From Luteimonas galliterrae (GTDB taxonomy: Bacteria > Pseudomonadota > Gammaproteobacteria > Xanthomonadales > Xanthomonadaceae): DNA of 64,000 nt. The notes under the pieces were generated by a model. That model was not told the origin of the DNA. It was given only the letters and a program-made list of their open reading frames with translations, and ran no database searches. The position numbers and the translations under genes were made by a program. This document shows, piece by piece, positions 10,459 to 19,200 of this stretch. Location: contig NZ_JAMBEP010000002.1 in NCBI RefSeq assembly GCF_023374055.1, forward strand, positions 372,001 to 436,000, in the 5' to 3' direction. Position 1 is the stretch's first letter. Each line of letters begins with the position of its first letter.

Positions 10459-10464
10459 TATACT
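10459..10464 (+). promoter_or_regulatory. Putative -10 box of mrcA
   Basis: TATACT lies 39 bp before the mrcA ATG in the divergent mrcA/pilM region. No good -35 box is visible at the right distance, so the call rests on the -10 match alone. Confidence 0.35.
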
Positions 10465-10503
10465 CCGCCGTTACGACATCCGCAATCGGAAGCCGCCCGT
10501 TCC

Positions 10504-12981
10504 ATGTCCCGTTTTCGACGTTTGCTGCGCTGGGGACTGACCGCCTCCGCCGGCCTGATCCTGCTCGGCCTGCTGGCCGTCGGCACCCTCTATTACGTGG
10601 TCTCCTCCAAGCTTCCCGATTCGCAGACCCTGCGCAACGTGGAAATGCAGGAACCGCTGTACGTGTACGCCCGCGACGGCCGCCTGATGGCGCTGTTCGG
10701 CGAAAGCCGCCGCTACCCGGTGCAGATATCGCAAGTTCCGGACCAGGTGAAGCAGGCCTTCATCGCGATCGAGGACGCGCGCTTCTACAAGCATCACGGC
10801 GTGGACTACAAAGGCATCGCGCGCGCGGTATGGCTGCTGGCGACCACGGACGACAAGCGCGTCCCCGGAGGATCCACCATCACCCAGCAGGTCGCGCGCC
10901 AGTTCTTCCTCAGCTCGGAATACAGCTACACCCGCAAGCTGGCGGAGATGCTGCTGGCGATCAAGATGGAACAGGAGCTGAGCAAGGACGAGATCTTCGA
11001 GCTCTACCTCAACAAGAGCTTCTTCGGCAACCGCACCTACGGCATCGGCGCCGCGGCCGAGTACTACTACGGCAAGTCGCTGCAGCAGCTGACCCTGGAC
11101 GAGATCGCCACGCTGGCCGGCGTGCCCAAGTTCCCCTCCAGCGGCAATCCGATCAGCAACCCGGAGCGCAACCGCATCCGCCGCGACTACATCCTCGATC
11201 GCATGGTCGAGCTGAAATACATCGGCGCCGCCGACGCTGCGCAGGCCAAGGCGCAGCCCATGCACGCCACGCCGCACGAGCGTCCGGTCGAGGTCTACGC
11301 GCCGTACGTAGCCGAAATGGTGCGGCAAGAGATGATCGCCCGCTTCGGCGGCGACGTGCTCACCAAGGGCTACCACGTCACCACCACGATCGACCCGACG
11401 ATGCAGGAAGCCGCCGACATCGCGGTGCGCCAGGGCCTGCGTGTGTACGACCATCGCCACGGCTGGAACAAGATCGAACAGCATTTCGACCTGGCCGCGG
11501 ACGAAGACACCGCTACGATCGCAGCGCGCCTGCGCGGCATTCCGGCGCAGGCCGGCCTGTTCCCCGCGATCGTCGCCGGCACCGGCAACGACGGCAGCGC
11601 TACCGTGGTCCTGGCCGACGGCAGCGAAGTGGTGTTGCCCGGGTCCGCCGGCGCGCGTTGGCCGGGCAAGAGTCCGGCGGCGCTATACAAGCGCGGCGAC
11701 GTGGCCCGCATCCGCCGAAGCGGCGAGAAAGACAAAGAAGAGTGGGTGATCGACCAACTGCCGCGAGCACAGGCGACACTGGTGTCGCTGGAACCTGAAA
11801 CCGGCGCGCTGCGCGCATTGATCGGCGGCTACAGCTTCGCCGGCAACAAGTTCAACCGCGCCACGCAAGCGCGGCGCCAGCCGGGCTCCAGCTTCAAGCC
11901 CTTCCTTTACGCCGCCGCCTTCGAGCGCGGCTTCAATCCGGCCTCGATCGTGCTGGATGCGCCGGTCGTGTTCCGCGACCGCCGCGGCCATATGTGGCGT
12001 CCGCAGAACGACAGCGGCAACTTCGCCGGTCCGATGCGCTTGCGCGAGGCGCTGGTGCAATCGCGCAATTTGGTCTCCGTGCGTCTGCTCGACGCGATCG
12101 GCGTCGACTACGCGCGCCGCTACATCAGCCACTTCGGTTTCGACGAAGCGCAGCTGCCGCCCAACCTGTCGATGTCGCTGGGCACCGCGTCGCTGGCGCC
12201 GCTGGATGTCGCGCGCGGCTATTCTGTGTTCGCCAATGGCGGCTTCCAGATCAAAGCTTGGTTCATCGACGAAGTGAAGGACCGCGCAGGCCAGGTGATC
12301 TTCAAGGAGAAGCCGCCGACCGCCTGCCACAGCTGCGGCCAGCGCGTCGGGCAGGAACGCGCGGCGTCCAATATCGTCGATGGTTTCGACCTGAGCCCTG
12401 TGGCCGCCAAACCTGCCGAAAAACCCGCCAAATCGGGCAAGGGCGACGACAAGCAGCCCGACGCGATCCCGGTCGCCGCCGATCCCAACGCCGTGTTGGC
12501 GCCGCGCGCGATCGACGAGCGCGTCGCCTATCAGCTGGTGTCGATGATGCGCGATGTGGTCCAGCGCGGCACCGGCACCGCAGCCAAGGTGCTCAAGCGC
12601 GAGGACATCGGCGGCAAGACCGGCTCCACCAACGACCACCGCGACGCCTGGTTCTCGGGCTTCGGCGGCAACCTGGTGACCACGGTCTGGGTGGGCCGCG
12701 ACGACTTCCGCTCGCTCGGCTACCGCGAATACGGCGGCAAGGCCGCGCTGCCGATCTGGATCGACTACATGCGCGTGGCGCTGAAGGACGTGCCGATCGC
12801 CCGCAACGATCCGCCCGAAGGGATGATCAAGGTATCGGTGGGCGCGAACGGCACCCTGCTGCCGGAAGGCAGCGGCGGCATCGTCGAATACGTGAAGGTC
12901 GAGGATCTGGAACGGATGGAGACCTACACCAACTACGATGCCGAACAGGCGCCGGACGAGGCCGCGTTCGACATCTTCTGA
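10504..12981 (+). CDS. mrcA: Penicillin-binding protein 1A
   Basis: This 825-residue bifunctional class A PBP polymerises and cross-links peptidoglycan. It has a cytoplasmic N-terminus and a membrane helix at about 13-31. The GT51 transglycosylase domain carries the catalytic motif at 90-101 ([12 protein letters not shown]) and GGSTITQQ at 122-129. An OB-like insert follows, then the transpeptidase domain with SSFK (Ser462), SRN (520-522) and KTGS (705-708). All catalytic motifs are intact. It faces pilM, as in other gammaproteobacteria. A Lys/Ala-rich linker between about residues 638 and 660 interrupts the transpeptidase domain. Confidence 0.96.
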   Translation: MSRFRRLLRWGLTASAGLILLGLLAVGTLYYVVSSKLPDSQTLRNVEMQEPLYVYARDGRLMALFGESRRYPVQISQVPDQVKQAFIAIEDARFYKHHGVDYKGIARAVWLLATTDDKRVPGGSTITQQVARQFFLSSEYSYTRKLAEMLLAIKMEQELSKDEIFELYLNKSFFGNRTYGIGAAAEYYYGKSLQQLTLDEIATLAGVPKFPSSGNPISNPERNRIRRDYILDRMVELKYIGAADAAQAKAQPMHATPHERPVEVYAPYVAEMVRQEMIARFGGDVLTKGYHVTTTIDPTMQEAADIAVRQGLRVYDHRHGWNKIEQHFDLAADEDTATIAARLRGIPAQAGLFPAIVAGTGNDGSATVVLADGSEVVLPGSAGARWPGKSPAALYKRGDVARIRRSGEKDKEEWVIDQLPRAQATLVSLEPETGALRALIGGYSFAGNKFNRATQARRQPGSSFKPFLYAAAFERGFNPASIVLDAPVVFRDRRGHMWRPQNDSGNFAGPMRLREALVQSRNLVSVRLLDAIGVDYARRYISHFGFDEAQLPPNLSMSLGTASLAPLDVARGYSVFANGGFQIKAWFIDEVKDRAGQVIFKEKPPTACHSCGQRVGQERAASNIVDGFDLSPVAAKPAEKPAKSGKGDDKQPDAIPVAADPNAVLAPRAIDERVAYQLVSMMRDVVQRGTGTAAKVLKREDIGGKTGSTNDHRDAWFSGFGGNLVTTVWVGRDDFRSLGYREYGGKAALPIWIDYMRVALKDVPIARNDPPEGMIKVSVGANGTLLPEGSGGIVEYVKVEDLERMETYTNYDAEQAPDEAAFDIF

Positions 12982-12993
12982 GTCCCGCTCTTC

Positions 12994-13077
12994 GTAGGAG
13001 CGGCTTCAGCCGCGAGCTCTTACCCACAAGCTCGCGCGAGCGTGAATGGAAGAGCTCGCGGCTGAAGCCGCTCCTAC
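12994..13077. repeat. Palindromic repeat family R1, copy 1
   Basis: Arms GTAGGAGCGGCTTCAGCCGC and their complement enclose a centre rich in AGCTCGCG. The copy lies just after mrcA and uses the C variant (CTTCAGCC). Confidence 0.92.
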
Positions 13078-13113
13078 AAAAGCCGCTCTTGCGAAGAGCC
13101 GGCGGCAGGCACA

Positions 13114-13141
13114 TTGACCTCACGCGCAAATCGGTTACAGT
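13114..13141 (+). promoter_or_regulatory. Putative promoter of the 13173 gene
   Basis: TTGACC (13114-13119) and TACAGT (13136-13141) are separated by 16 bp and end 31 bp before the ATG. A GGGAG ribosome site follows at about 13159-13163. Confidence 0.5.
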
Positions 13142-13172
13142 CGCCGCAGGCTTTGATCGGGAGCTCGCGACG

Positions 13173-13820
13173 ATGCACCACGCCCGTCAGCACGCCGAGA
13201 CGCGCACCCGCGAGCGCCGCCGCCGTCTCGCCTACGAAGCCGCGCGACTAATGGCTGAAGGCGGCATACGCGACTACCATCAGGCCAAGCTGAAAGCCGC
13301 GCAGCGGCTCGGCATCCACGACGACGCTTCATTGCCGCGCAACCGCGAGATCGAAGACGCGTTGCGCGAGTACCAGCGCCTGTTCCTCGGCGACGCGCAG
13401 GCGACAGGTTTGCGCACCCGTCGCGAAGCCGCGCTGCGCGCGCTGGAATTCTTCGCCGCGTTCGACGCGCGCCTGGTCGGCCCGGTGCTGGACGGCACCG
13501 CCGACGCCAACGCGCCGGTCACGCTGCAGCTGTACACCGACGATGCCGACGCGGTGCCGCGCTTCCTCGAGGAACACCGCATTCCGGCCGAAGCGCGCAG
13601 CCGCCATGTGCGCCTGGATCGCGAACGCGGCGACGTGTTCCCGGTGTGGCTGTTCAGTGCCGAAGACCTGACCTTCGACCTGACCGTGCTGCCGGCCGAC
13701 GTGCTGCGGCAGGCGCCGTTGTCGAATGTCGACGAGAAGCCGATGAAGCGCGCGTCCGCTTCGCAGTTGCGGCAGCTGTTGGCCGACGACGAAATCGCGG
13801 GTTACGAAGCAAGCCCGTGA
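13173..13820 (+). CDS. Conserved protein, possibly nucleotidyltransferase-like
   Basis: I do not recognise this 215-residue soluble protein with certainty. It has no signal peptide or membrane segment. The N-terminal half is basic and helical (RTRERRRRLAYEAARLM). The C-terminal half has the pattern RLVGPVLDGTAD, then VTLQLYTDD and later DLTFDLTVLP, which resembles the strand-acidic-strand layout of nucleotidyltransferase folds. That resemblance is weak and the function remains open. The ATG at 13173 is preceded by GGGAG and a reasonable promoter. It stands alone between two R1 repeats and converges on gltA. Confidence 0.6.
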   Translation: MHHARQHAETRTRERRRRLAYEAARLMAEGGIRDYHQAKLKAAQRLGIHDDASLPRNREIEDALREYQRLFLGDAQATGLRTRREAALRALEFFAAFDARLVGPVLDGTADANAPVTLQLYTDDADAVPRFLEEHRIPAEARSRHVRLDRERGDVFPVWLFSAEDLTFDLTVLPADVLRQAPLSNVDEKPMKRASASQLRQLLADDEIAGYEASP

Positions 13821-13840
13821 ACCGGGTTCGCCCGCTTTTC

Positions 13841-13917
13841 GTAGGAGCGGCTTTAGCCGCGAGCTCTTTCCACACGAAACCGCGACCCAAAGAACTCGCG
13901 GCTAAAGCCGCTCCTAC
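13841..13917. repeat. Palindromic repeat family R1, copy 2
   Basis: The outer arms GTAGGAGCGGCTTTAGCCGC and their complement are perfectly paired. It lies between the convergent 13173 gene and gltA, just before their shared terminator. Confidence 0.92.
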
Positions 13918-13934
13918 AAAAACACAGAGAAAGC

Positions 13935-13964
13935 AAAACGCCCCGCATGACGGGGCGTTTTTTA
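13935..13964. terminator. Bidirectional rho-independent terminator
   Basis: The hairpin ACGCCCCG-CATGA-CGGGGCGT (13938-13958) has a T-run on the plus strand (GTTTTTTATT) and TTTTGCTTT on the minus strand. It can end both gltA and the convergent 13173 gene. Confidence 0.85.
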
Positions 13965-13986
13965 TTGCGTACCGGATGCTGCGCGA

Positions 13987-15276
13987 TCAGCGCTTGTCGA
14001 CGCCGACGTATTCCCGCTTGTCGTAGCCGGTGTAGATCTGGCGCGGGCGGCCGATCTTGGCGTCCGGATCTTCCTGCTGCTCCAGCCAGTGCGCCACCCA
14101 GCCGGCGGTGCGGGCGATGGCGAACATGACGGTGAACATCTCGGTCGGGATCTTCAGCGCCTTGTAGATGAGGCCGCTGTAGAAATCGACGTTGGGATAG
14201 AGCTTGCGCTGCACGAAGTAGTCGTCCTTCAGCGCGGCCTCTTCCAGCTTGATCGCCACGTCCAGCAGCGGATCGTCGACGCCCAGCTCGTCGAGCACCT
14301 GGTAGGTCATCTCGCGGATGATCTTGGCGCGCGGATCGAAGTTCTTGTAGACGCGGTGGCCGAAGCCCATCAGGCGGAAGCCCGATTCCTTGTTCTTGGC
14401 CTTGTCGACCGCCGACTGGACGTTCTTCACCTCGCCGATCTCGGCCAGCATCTTCAGCACGGCCTCGTTGGCGCCGCCGTGCGCCGGACCCCACAACGCA
14501 GCTACGCCGGCGGCGACGCAGGCGTAAGGATTGGCGCCGGTGGAACCGACCAGGCGCACCGTGGACGTCGAGGCGTTCTGCTCGTGGTCTGCGTGCAGGA
14601 TGAAAAGTAGGTCCAGTGCCTTGGCGGCGACCGGAGGCAACTCCAACGGCTCGCTCGGCACTTCGAACATCATGTGCAGGAAGCGGTCGACGTATTCCAG
14701 GTTGTTGCGCGGGAAGCGCACCGGCCAGCCGATCGAATAGCGATGGCAGGCGGCGGCGATCGTCGGCACCTTGGCGATCAGGCGGATCGCAGCCAGGCGA
14801 CGCTGCACCGGATCTTCCAGGTCGAGCGTGTTGTGGTAGAAGCTGGCCATCGAGCCGATCATCCCGACCAGCATCGCCATCGGATGCGCGTCGTGGCGGA
14901 AGCCGCCGAGGAAGTTCTTGAACGCCTCGTGCATCATCGTGTGATGCGCGACCTCGTGGTCGAAGGCGTCGAACTGCGCCTTGTTGGGCAGCTCGCCGTT
15001 CATCAGCAGATAGGCCACTTCGAGGAAGCTCGACTGCTTGGCGAGCTGTTCGATCGGGTACCCGCGGTACAGCAGCACGCCGGCGTCGCCGTCGATGTAG
15101 GTGATGGCCGACTTGCAGGCGGCGGTGGCGGTGAAGCCGGGGTCGTAGGTGAAGCAGCCGGTTTCCTTCGGCACCTTGGCGATATCGATGCAGTCGTTGC
15201 CCAGCGTCGGTTTGATCACCGGCAGGGCGACCGACTTATCGCCGGCGTTCAACGTGACTTGATCCAGGTCGGACAC
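13987..15276 (-). CDS. gltA: Citrate synthase
   Basis: This 429-residue type II citrate synthase catalyses the first step of the TCA cycle. Catalytic residues are visible: His266 in GPAHGGANE, the second conserved His in ILHADHEQN (228-231), and the Asp in [13 protein letters not shown] near the C-terminus. The N-terminal extension (about residues 1-60) is the type found in NADH-sensitive hexameric enzymes. The start is GTG at 15276, with GAGGAG 6 bp upstream. It is monocistronic and ends at a bidirectional terminator. Confidence 0.97.
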   Translation of the reverse strand: MSDLDQVTLNAGDKSVALPVIKPTLGNDCIDIAKVPKETGCFTYDPGFTATAACKSAITYIDGDAGVLLYRGYPIEQLAKQSSFLEVAYLLMNGELPNKAQFDAFDHEVAHHTMMHEAFKNFLGGFRHDAHPMAMLVGMIGSMASFYHNTLDLEDPVQRRLAAIRLIAKVPTIAAACHRYSIGWPVRFPRNNLEYVDRFLHMMFEVPSEPLELPPVAAKALDLLFILHADHEQNASTSTVRLVGSTGANPYACVAAGVAALWGPAHGGANEAVLKMLAEIGEVKNVQSAVDKAKNKESGFRLMGFGHRVYKNFDPRAKIIREMTYQVLDELGVDDPLLDVAIKLEEAALKDDYFVQRKLYPNVDFYSGLIYKALKIPTEMFTVMFAIARTAGWVAHWLEQQEDPDAKIGRPRQIYTGYDKREYVGVDKR

Positions 15277-15359
15277 GAGTGGCTCCTCGTAGGGCCGTGG
15301 CGCACCCGGAGGCGGCGGCAGCGGCAGGGGGTCGGACCGCGGGCTTGCCGCGATGCAGC

Positions 15360-15365
15360 ATTATC
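15360..15365 (-). promoter_or_regulatory. Putative extended -10 box of gltA
   Basis: The minus strand reads TGC-GATAAT, an extended -10 pattern, 84 bp before the gltA start. No clear -35 box is seen. The rest of the 15277-15590 gap holds an R1 repeat (15439-15519) and the rpmE2 terminator. Confidence 0.35.
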
Positions 15366-15438
15366 GCATAGCCGCCCGAGGCGGGGCTCTAAACCAAAGT
15401 CCTATGGCCAGAGCCGCCCATCGCAGGAGCGAGCTTTT

Positions 15439-15519
15439 GTAGGAGCGGCTTTAGCCGCGAGCTCTTTCCCCACGCCGCGCCGATCCGAAGGCAAGAGCCG
15501 CGGCTAAAGCCGCTCCCAC
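15439..15519. repeat. Palindromic repeat family R1, copy 3
   Basis: The left arm begins GTAGGAGCGGC and the right arm ends GCCGCTCCCAC, so one C/T difference distinguishes the two ends. It lies between rpmE2 and gltA, upstream of the gltA promoter region. Confidence 0.9.
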
Positions 15520-15542
15520 AAGAGCCGCAGCCGTAAACGCAA

Positions 15543-15564
15543 ACGGCCGCCCAAAGGCGGCCGT
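15543..15564 (-). terminator. Terminator hairpin after rpmE2
   Basis: ACGGCCGCC-CAAA-GGCGGCCGT forms a 9-bp stem 27 bp after the rpmE2 stop. The following T-rich tract is weak (TTGCGTTTA), so efficiency is uncertain. Confidence 0.6.
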
Positions 15565-15590
15565 CGCAGCGAGCCGTTAGGCCCGAACGC

Positions 15591-15833
15591 TTACTTGGTA
15601 TAGCGGCGCTTGAACTTGTCGATGCGGCCGCTGGTGTCCATCACCTTGTGCTGACCGGTGTAGAACGGGTGCGAGGCCGACGAGATTTCGATCTTGATCA
15701 ACGGATATTCGTTGCCGTCCTCCCACTTCACCGTCTCTTTGCTGCCGAGGGTGGAACGGGTCAGGAACTTGAAATCCGAGGTGACGTCCTGGAAGACGAC
15801 AGCGCGGTAATCGGGATGTACGCCGTCTTTCAT
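15591..15833 (-). CDS. rpmE2: 50S ribosomal protein L31 type B
   Basis: The 80-residue protein starts [10 protein letters not shown] and contains the L31 signature [20 protein letters not shown]. It has no cysteines, so it lacks the zinc ribbon of type A L31 and is the zinc-independent C-minus form. In many bacteria such paralogs are induced by zinc limitation through Zur. No Zur box was identified here, and the second L31 gene, if present, lies outside this window. The ATG at 15833 fits the family start; an in-frame ATG at 15845 would add four residues. Confidence 0.95.
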   Translation of the reverse strand: MKDGVHPDYRAVVFQDVTSDFKFLTRSTLGSKETVKWEDGNEYPLIKIEISSASHPFYTGQHKVMDTSGRIDKFKRRYTK

Positions 15834-15915
15834 GGCGGGCACCAACTGTATGCGGGAAAGAGTCGGATATTGTAGACCGAGACCCCGCCCTGGCGCAAAC
15901 CCTGATTTCAGGCCG

Positions 15916-16854
15916 TCAGCGGGCGGCCAGGGCCTCGCGGATAAGGGCCTGGAAGCGCTTTTCGTCGTAGGCCATCAGGATGGCGGCGTTGTCGGGCTGG
16001 CCGGTATGGGCCAGCCAGTCGACCACGGTCGTTCCCCGGGTGAGCCGGCCGTCCAGTTCGACCGCCACCGGGCGCTCCAGCACTTGGACGGCGCCTTCGG
16101 GGTGCAGGGCCTGGGCCATCGCCAGCGCATCGGCCGAATGCCAGCGCTCGCCGCGCCGCTCGGCCGACCAGGCGCGGGTCTGGCGCGAGATCTGGTCGTA
16201 GAACCGGGCCCGGGGCGAATCGGCGCTGAGCCAGCCGTCGACTTCGCGATGGAGCAGGCCATGCACCAGCACCGCCTCCCAGTCGACCAGGTCGAAGCGC
16301 GGGAAGGCTTCGAACACGATATGCGCGGCCTCCGGATCGAAATAGACGTTGAATTCGGCGGTCGGCGTGATGTTGCCATGGGCGCTGACCGCGCCGCCCA
16401 TGACCACCAGCCGGCCGATCCTCTGCGGCAAAGTCGGATCCAGCTTGAGCGCCAGCGCCAAGTTGGTCAGCGGTCCCAGCGCCACCAGCAGCAGGCGGCC
16501 GGCGTGCTCGCGCGACAGCCGCAGGATCGCCAACGCGGCGTGCTCGGCCTCGGCATGGCGCCGGGCCGCTTCGTAGCCGACATCGCCGAAGCCGTCGCGG
16601 CCGTGCACGTAGCCCGCATCCGGGGACGGGTGCAGCAGCGGCGCCGACGCGCCGGCGAAGACCGGGACATCACCGCGTCCGGCCACTTCGCACAGTTTCA
16701 GCGCATTGCGTACGGTGTGCTGCAGGCCGACGTTGCCCGCGGCGACGGTCAGACCGACGATGTCGTGGTTGCGGTCGTTGAACGCCATCAGCAGGGCGAG
16801 CGCGTCGTCGACGCCGGGGTCGGTGTCGATCAGCAGGGGGATTTTGTCGGTCAT
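15916..16854 (-). CDS. Inosine/uridine-preferring nucleoside hydrolase
   Basis: The 312-residue enzyme has the IUNH calcium-binding motif DTDPGVDDA at 10-18. Further conserved segments are [29 protein letters not shown] and VMGGA. It hydrolyses the N-glycosidic bond of ribonucleosides to release base and ribose for salvage. No signal peptide is present, so it is cytosolic. The exact base preference cannot be read from sequence. It stands between rpmE2 and recG, and an R3 repeat separates it from recG. Confidence 0.92.
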   Translation of the reverse strand: MTDKIPLLIDTDPGVDDALALLMAFNDRNHDIVGLTVAAGNVGLQHTVRNALKLCEVAGRGDVPVFAGASAPLLHPSPDAGYVHGRDGFGDVGYEAARRHAEAEHAALAILRLSREHAGRLLLVALGPLTNLALALKLDPTLPQRIGRLVVMGGAVSAHGNITPTAEFNVYFDPEAAHIVFEAFPRFDLVDWEAVLVHGLLHREVDGWLSADSPRARFYDQISRQTRAWSAERRGERWHSADALAMAQALHPEGAVQVLERPVAVELDGRLTRGTTVVDWLAHTGQPDNAAILMAYDEKRFQALIREALAAR

Positions 16855-16894
16855 GAGCGATAAGCGAACGGGGATCGCATAGCTTCGTGCTTTT

Positions 16895-17000
16895 CCCCCC
16901 TTTGAAAAAGGGGGGTTGGGGGGGATTTGCTTTTGCCCGCTGTTCGCCGGGAGTGGAAGCCAAAAGCAAATCCCCCTTAATCCCCCTTTTTCAAAGGGGG
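16895..17000. repeat. Inverted repeat family R3, copy 1 (CCCCCTTTGAAAAAGGGGG type)
   Basis: The left arm contains TTTGAAAAAGGGGGG followed by GGGGGATTTGCTTTTG. The right arm carries the complement, CAAAAGCAAATCCCCC and then CCCCCTTTTTCAAAGGGGG. The long hairpin fills the gap between recG and the nucleoside hydrolase. A diverged second copy is at 28394-28528. Confidence 0.9.
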
Positions 17001-17006
17001 AAACAG

Positions 17007-19112
17007 CTAAGCCGACGCGTATCGCGCCGCGCCGCCTACCCAGCGTTGCACGATCCGATCGGCGGCGTCCGGCGACTCGGCCAGCAGCGCATCTGCGATC
17101 TCGCGCACCCGCGGCAGCAGCGCCGCATCGCGCGCCAGATCGGCGACGCGGAAGGCGGCCAAACCCGTCTGGCGCACGCCGAGCAATTCGCCGGGACCGC
17201 GCAATTCCAGGTCTTTTTCGGCGATGACGAAACCGTCGTTGGTCTGGCGCATCGTTTCCAGCCGCTGCTTGGCCATCATCGACAACGGCGACTGGTACAG
17301 CAGCACGCAGCTCGACGCCGCGCTGCCGCGCCCTACCCGCCCGCGCAGCTGGTGCAACTGCGCCAAGCCCAGGCGTTCGGCGTTCTCGACGATCATCAGC
17401 GACGCATTGGGCACATCCACACCGACCTCGATCACCGTGGTCGCCACCAGCAGGTCGATCGCGCCCTCCTTGAACGCGCGCATCGTCGCCTGCTTGTCGT
17501 TGGCCTTCATCCGCCCGTGGACCAGGCCGATGCGCAATTGCGGCAGCGACGCGGACAGGTTTTCATAAGTGCTCTGCGCCGCCTGCGCGACTACCTCATC
17601 GCTGTCGTCGATCAGCGTGCACACCCAATACGCCTGCCGCCCCTCGGCGCAGGCGCCGCGGATGCGCTCGATCAATTCGGGGCGGCGTTCGGCGCTCAGC
17701 ACCACGGTCTGGACCGGCGTACGGCCGGGCGGCAGCTCGTCGATCGCGGACACGTCCAGATCGGCGTAAGCGGCCATCGCCAGCGTGCGCGGGATCGGCG
17801 TGGCGGTCATCACCAGTTGGTGCGGCACCGCGTCGCCGCCGGCGCCCTTGTCGCGCAGCGCCAGGCGCTGGTGCACGCCGAAGCGGTGCTGTTCGTCGAC
17901 GATGGCCAATGCCAAATCGTGGAAGACCACGTTTTCCTGCATCAAGGCGTGCGTGCCGACGACCACCTGCGCCTCGCCGTTCGCGACCGCGTTCATGACG
18001 CTGGCGCGCGCTTTGCCAGTCACTTTGCCGGCGAGCCAGGCCACGCGCACGCCGAGCGGCTCCAGCCAGCCGCGCAGGTTGGCCAGGTGCTGTTCGGCCA
18101 GCAGTTCGGTCGGCGCCATCAACGCGGCTTGCTTGCCCGCCTCTATCGCAAGCAATGCCGCCATCGCCGCCACCACCGTCTTGCCGCTGCCGACATCGCC
18201 CTGCACCAGCCGCAGCATCGGCACCGGCCGGGCGAGGTCGGCGCGGATCTGTTCGAACACGCGCTGCTGCGCGCCGGTGAGCGCGAACGGCAGGGAGTCG
18301 CGCAGCCGCGTTGCGAGCGCGTCGCCTTTCTTCAACGCCGCCGCGCGCTGCTGCTGCAAGGCGATGCGCTGCCGGCGCAGGCTCAGGTGGTGCGCCAGCA
18401 ATTCCTCCAGCGCCAGCCGCTGCTGCGCCGGATGCGTGCCGGCCGACAAGGCCGCGAGATCGGCCTCGCGCGGCGGCCGATGCGCCGTCAGCAAGGCTTG
18501 CTTCAACGATGGCAGTTTCAGGCTGGCGCGCAGCGGCTGCGGCAGCAGTTCCAAGGCTTCTTCGTCGGGCAGCCTGTCCAAGGCCTGGCCGATCAGTTTG
18601 CGCAGCGTCGCCGGGCCGATACCTTCGATGGTGGGATAGACCGGATCGAGCCGTTCGCCGAGCTCGGTGGCGTCTTCGTCGTCGAGCAAGCGATAGCTCG
18701 GATGCACGATCTCCAGCCCGTGCTGTCCCGCGCGCGGCGTGCCGTAACAGCGGATCCGCGCGCCGGGGCGGAACTGCGCGACCTGGGCGGCGCGGAAATG
18801 GAAGAAGCGCAGCACCAGGGTGGATTGCGAATCGTCGCCTACCGCCACGCGCAGCATCGGCTTGTAGCGGAAACCGCGCTCGACCGCCTCGACGCGGCCT
18901 TCCACCTGCGCCGCGACGCCGGCCTGCAGTGCGCGGATCGGCGTGATCGACGTGCGGTCCTCGTAGCGCCGCGGCAGCTGCATCCACAGGTCCTGCAGCG
19001 TCAGCAGCCCGCGCGCCGCCAGCTTTTCGGCGACGCGCGCGCCGACGCCGGGCAAACTGCCTAGCGTAAGGTGTGCGGGATCGACGGCGGCGTCGGATCG
19101 GGAAACCGGCAT
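17007..19112 (-). CDS. recG: ATP-dependent DNA helicase RecG
   Basis: This 701-residue branch-migration helicase remodels stalled forks and Holliday junctions. The N-terminal wedge domain has an HhH-like start (LGSLPGVGARVAEKL, 17-31) and an OB fold. The helicase domains carry Walker A GDVGSGKT (305-312), DEQH (406-409), the motif III region TATPIPRTLA and motif VI QLRGRVGRG. Length and motifs are typical, and all catalytic residues are present. It appears monocistronic, bounded by a terminator upstream and an R3 repeat downstream. Confidence 0.97.
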   Translation of the reverse strand: MPVSRSDAAVDPAHLTLGSLPGVGARVAEKLAARGLLTLQDLWMQLPRRYEDRTSITPIRALQAGVAAQVEGRVEAVERGFRYKPMLRVAVGDDSQSTLVLRFFHFRAAQVAQFRPGARIRCYGTPRAGQHGLEIVHPSYRLLDDEDATELGERLDPVYPTIEGIGPATLRKLIGQALDRLPDEEALELLPQPLRASLKLPSLKQALLTAHRPPREADLAALSAGTHPAQQRLALEELLAHHLSLRRQRIALQQQRAAALKKGDALATRLRDSLPFALTGAQQRVFEQIRADLARPVPMLRLVQGDVGSGKTVVAAMAALLAIEAGKQAALMAPTELLAEQHLANLRGWLEPLGVRVAWLAGKVTGKARASVMNAVANGEAQVVVGTHALMQENVVFHDLALAIVDEQHRFGVHQRLALRDKGAGGDAVPHQLVMTATPIPRTLAMAAYADLDVSAIDELPPGRTPVQTVVLSAERRPELIERIRGACAEGRQAYWVCTLIDDSDEVVAQAAQSTYENLSASLPQLRIGLVHGRMKANDKQATMRAFKEGAIDLLVATTVIEVGVDVPNASLMIVENAERLGLAQLHQLRGRVGRGSAASSCVLLYQSPLSMMAKQRLETMRQTNDGFVIAEKDLELRGPGELLGVRQTGLAAFRVADLARDAALLPRVREIADALLAESPDAADRIVQRWVGGAARYASA

Positions 19113-19142
19113 CCGCCAAGCATGCCGTGATCGCGCGCAAAC

Positions 19143-19172
19143 AAAAACCCCGGCGCCGTTGAGCGCCGGGGC
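19143..19172 (-). terminator. Rho-independent terminator of the TonB receptor operon
   Basis: CCCCGGCGC-TCAACG-GCGCCGGGG followed by TTTTTG on the minus strand lies about 30 bp after the receptor stop and before the recG ATG. Confidence 0.88.
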
Positions 19173-19200
19173 TCCCCAAAGACTGCGGGACAGACGGTGT

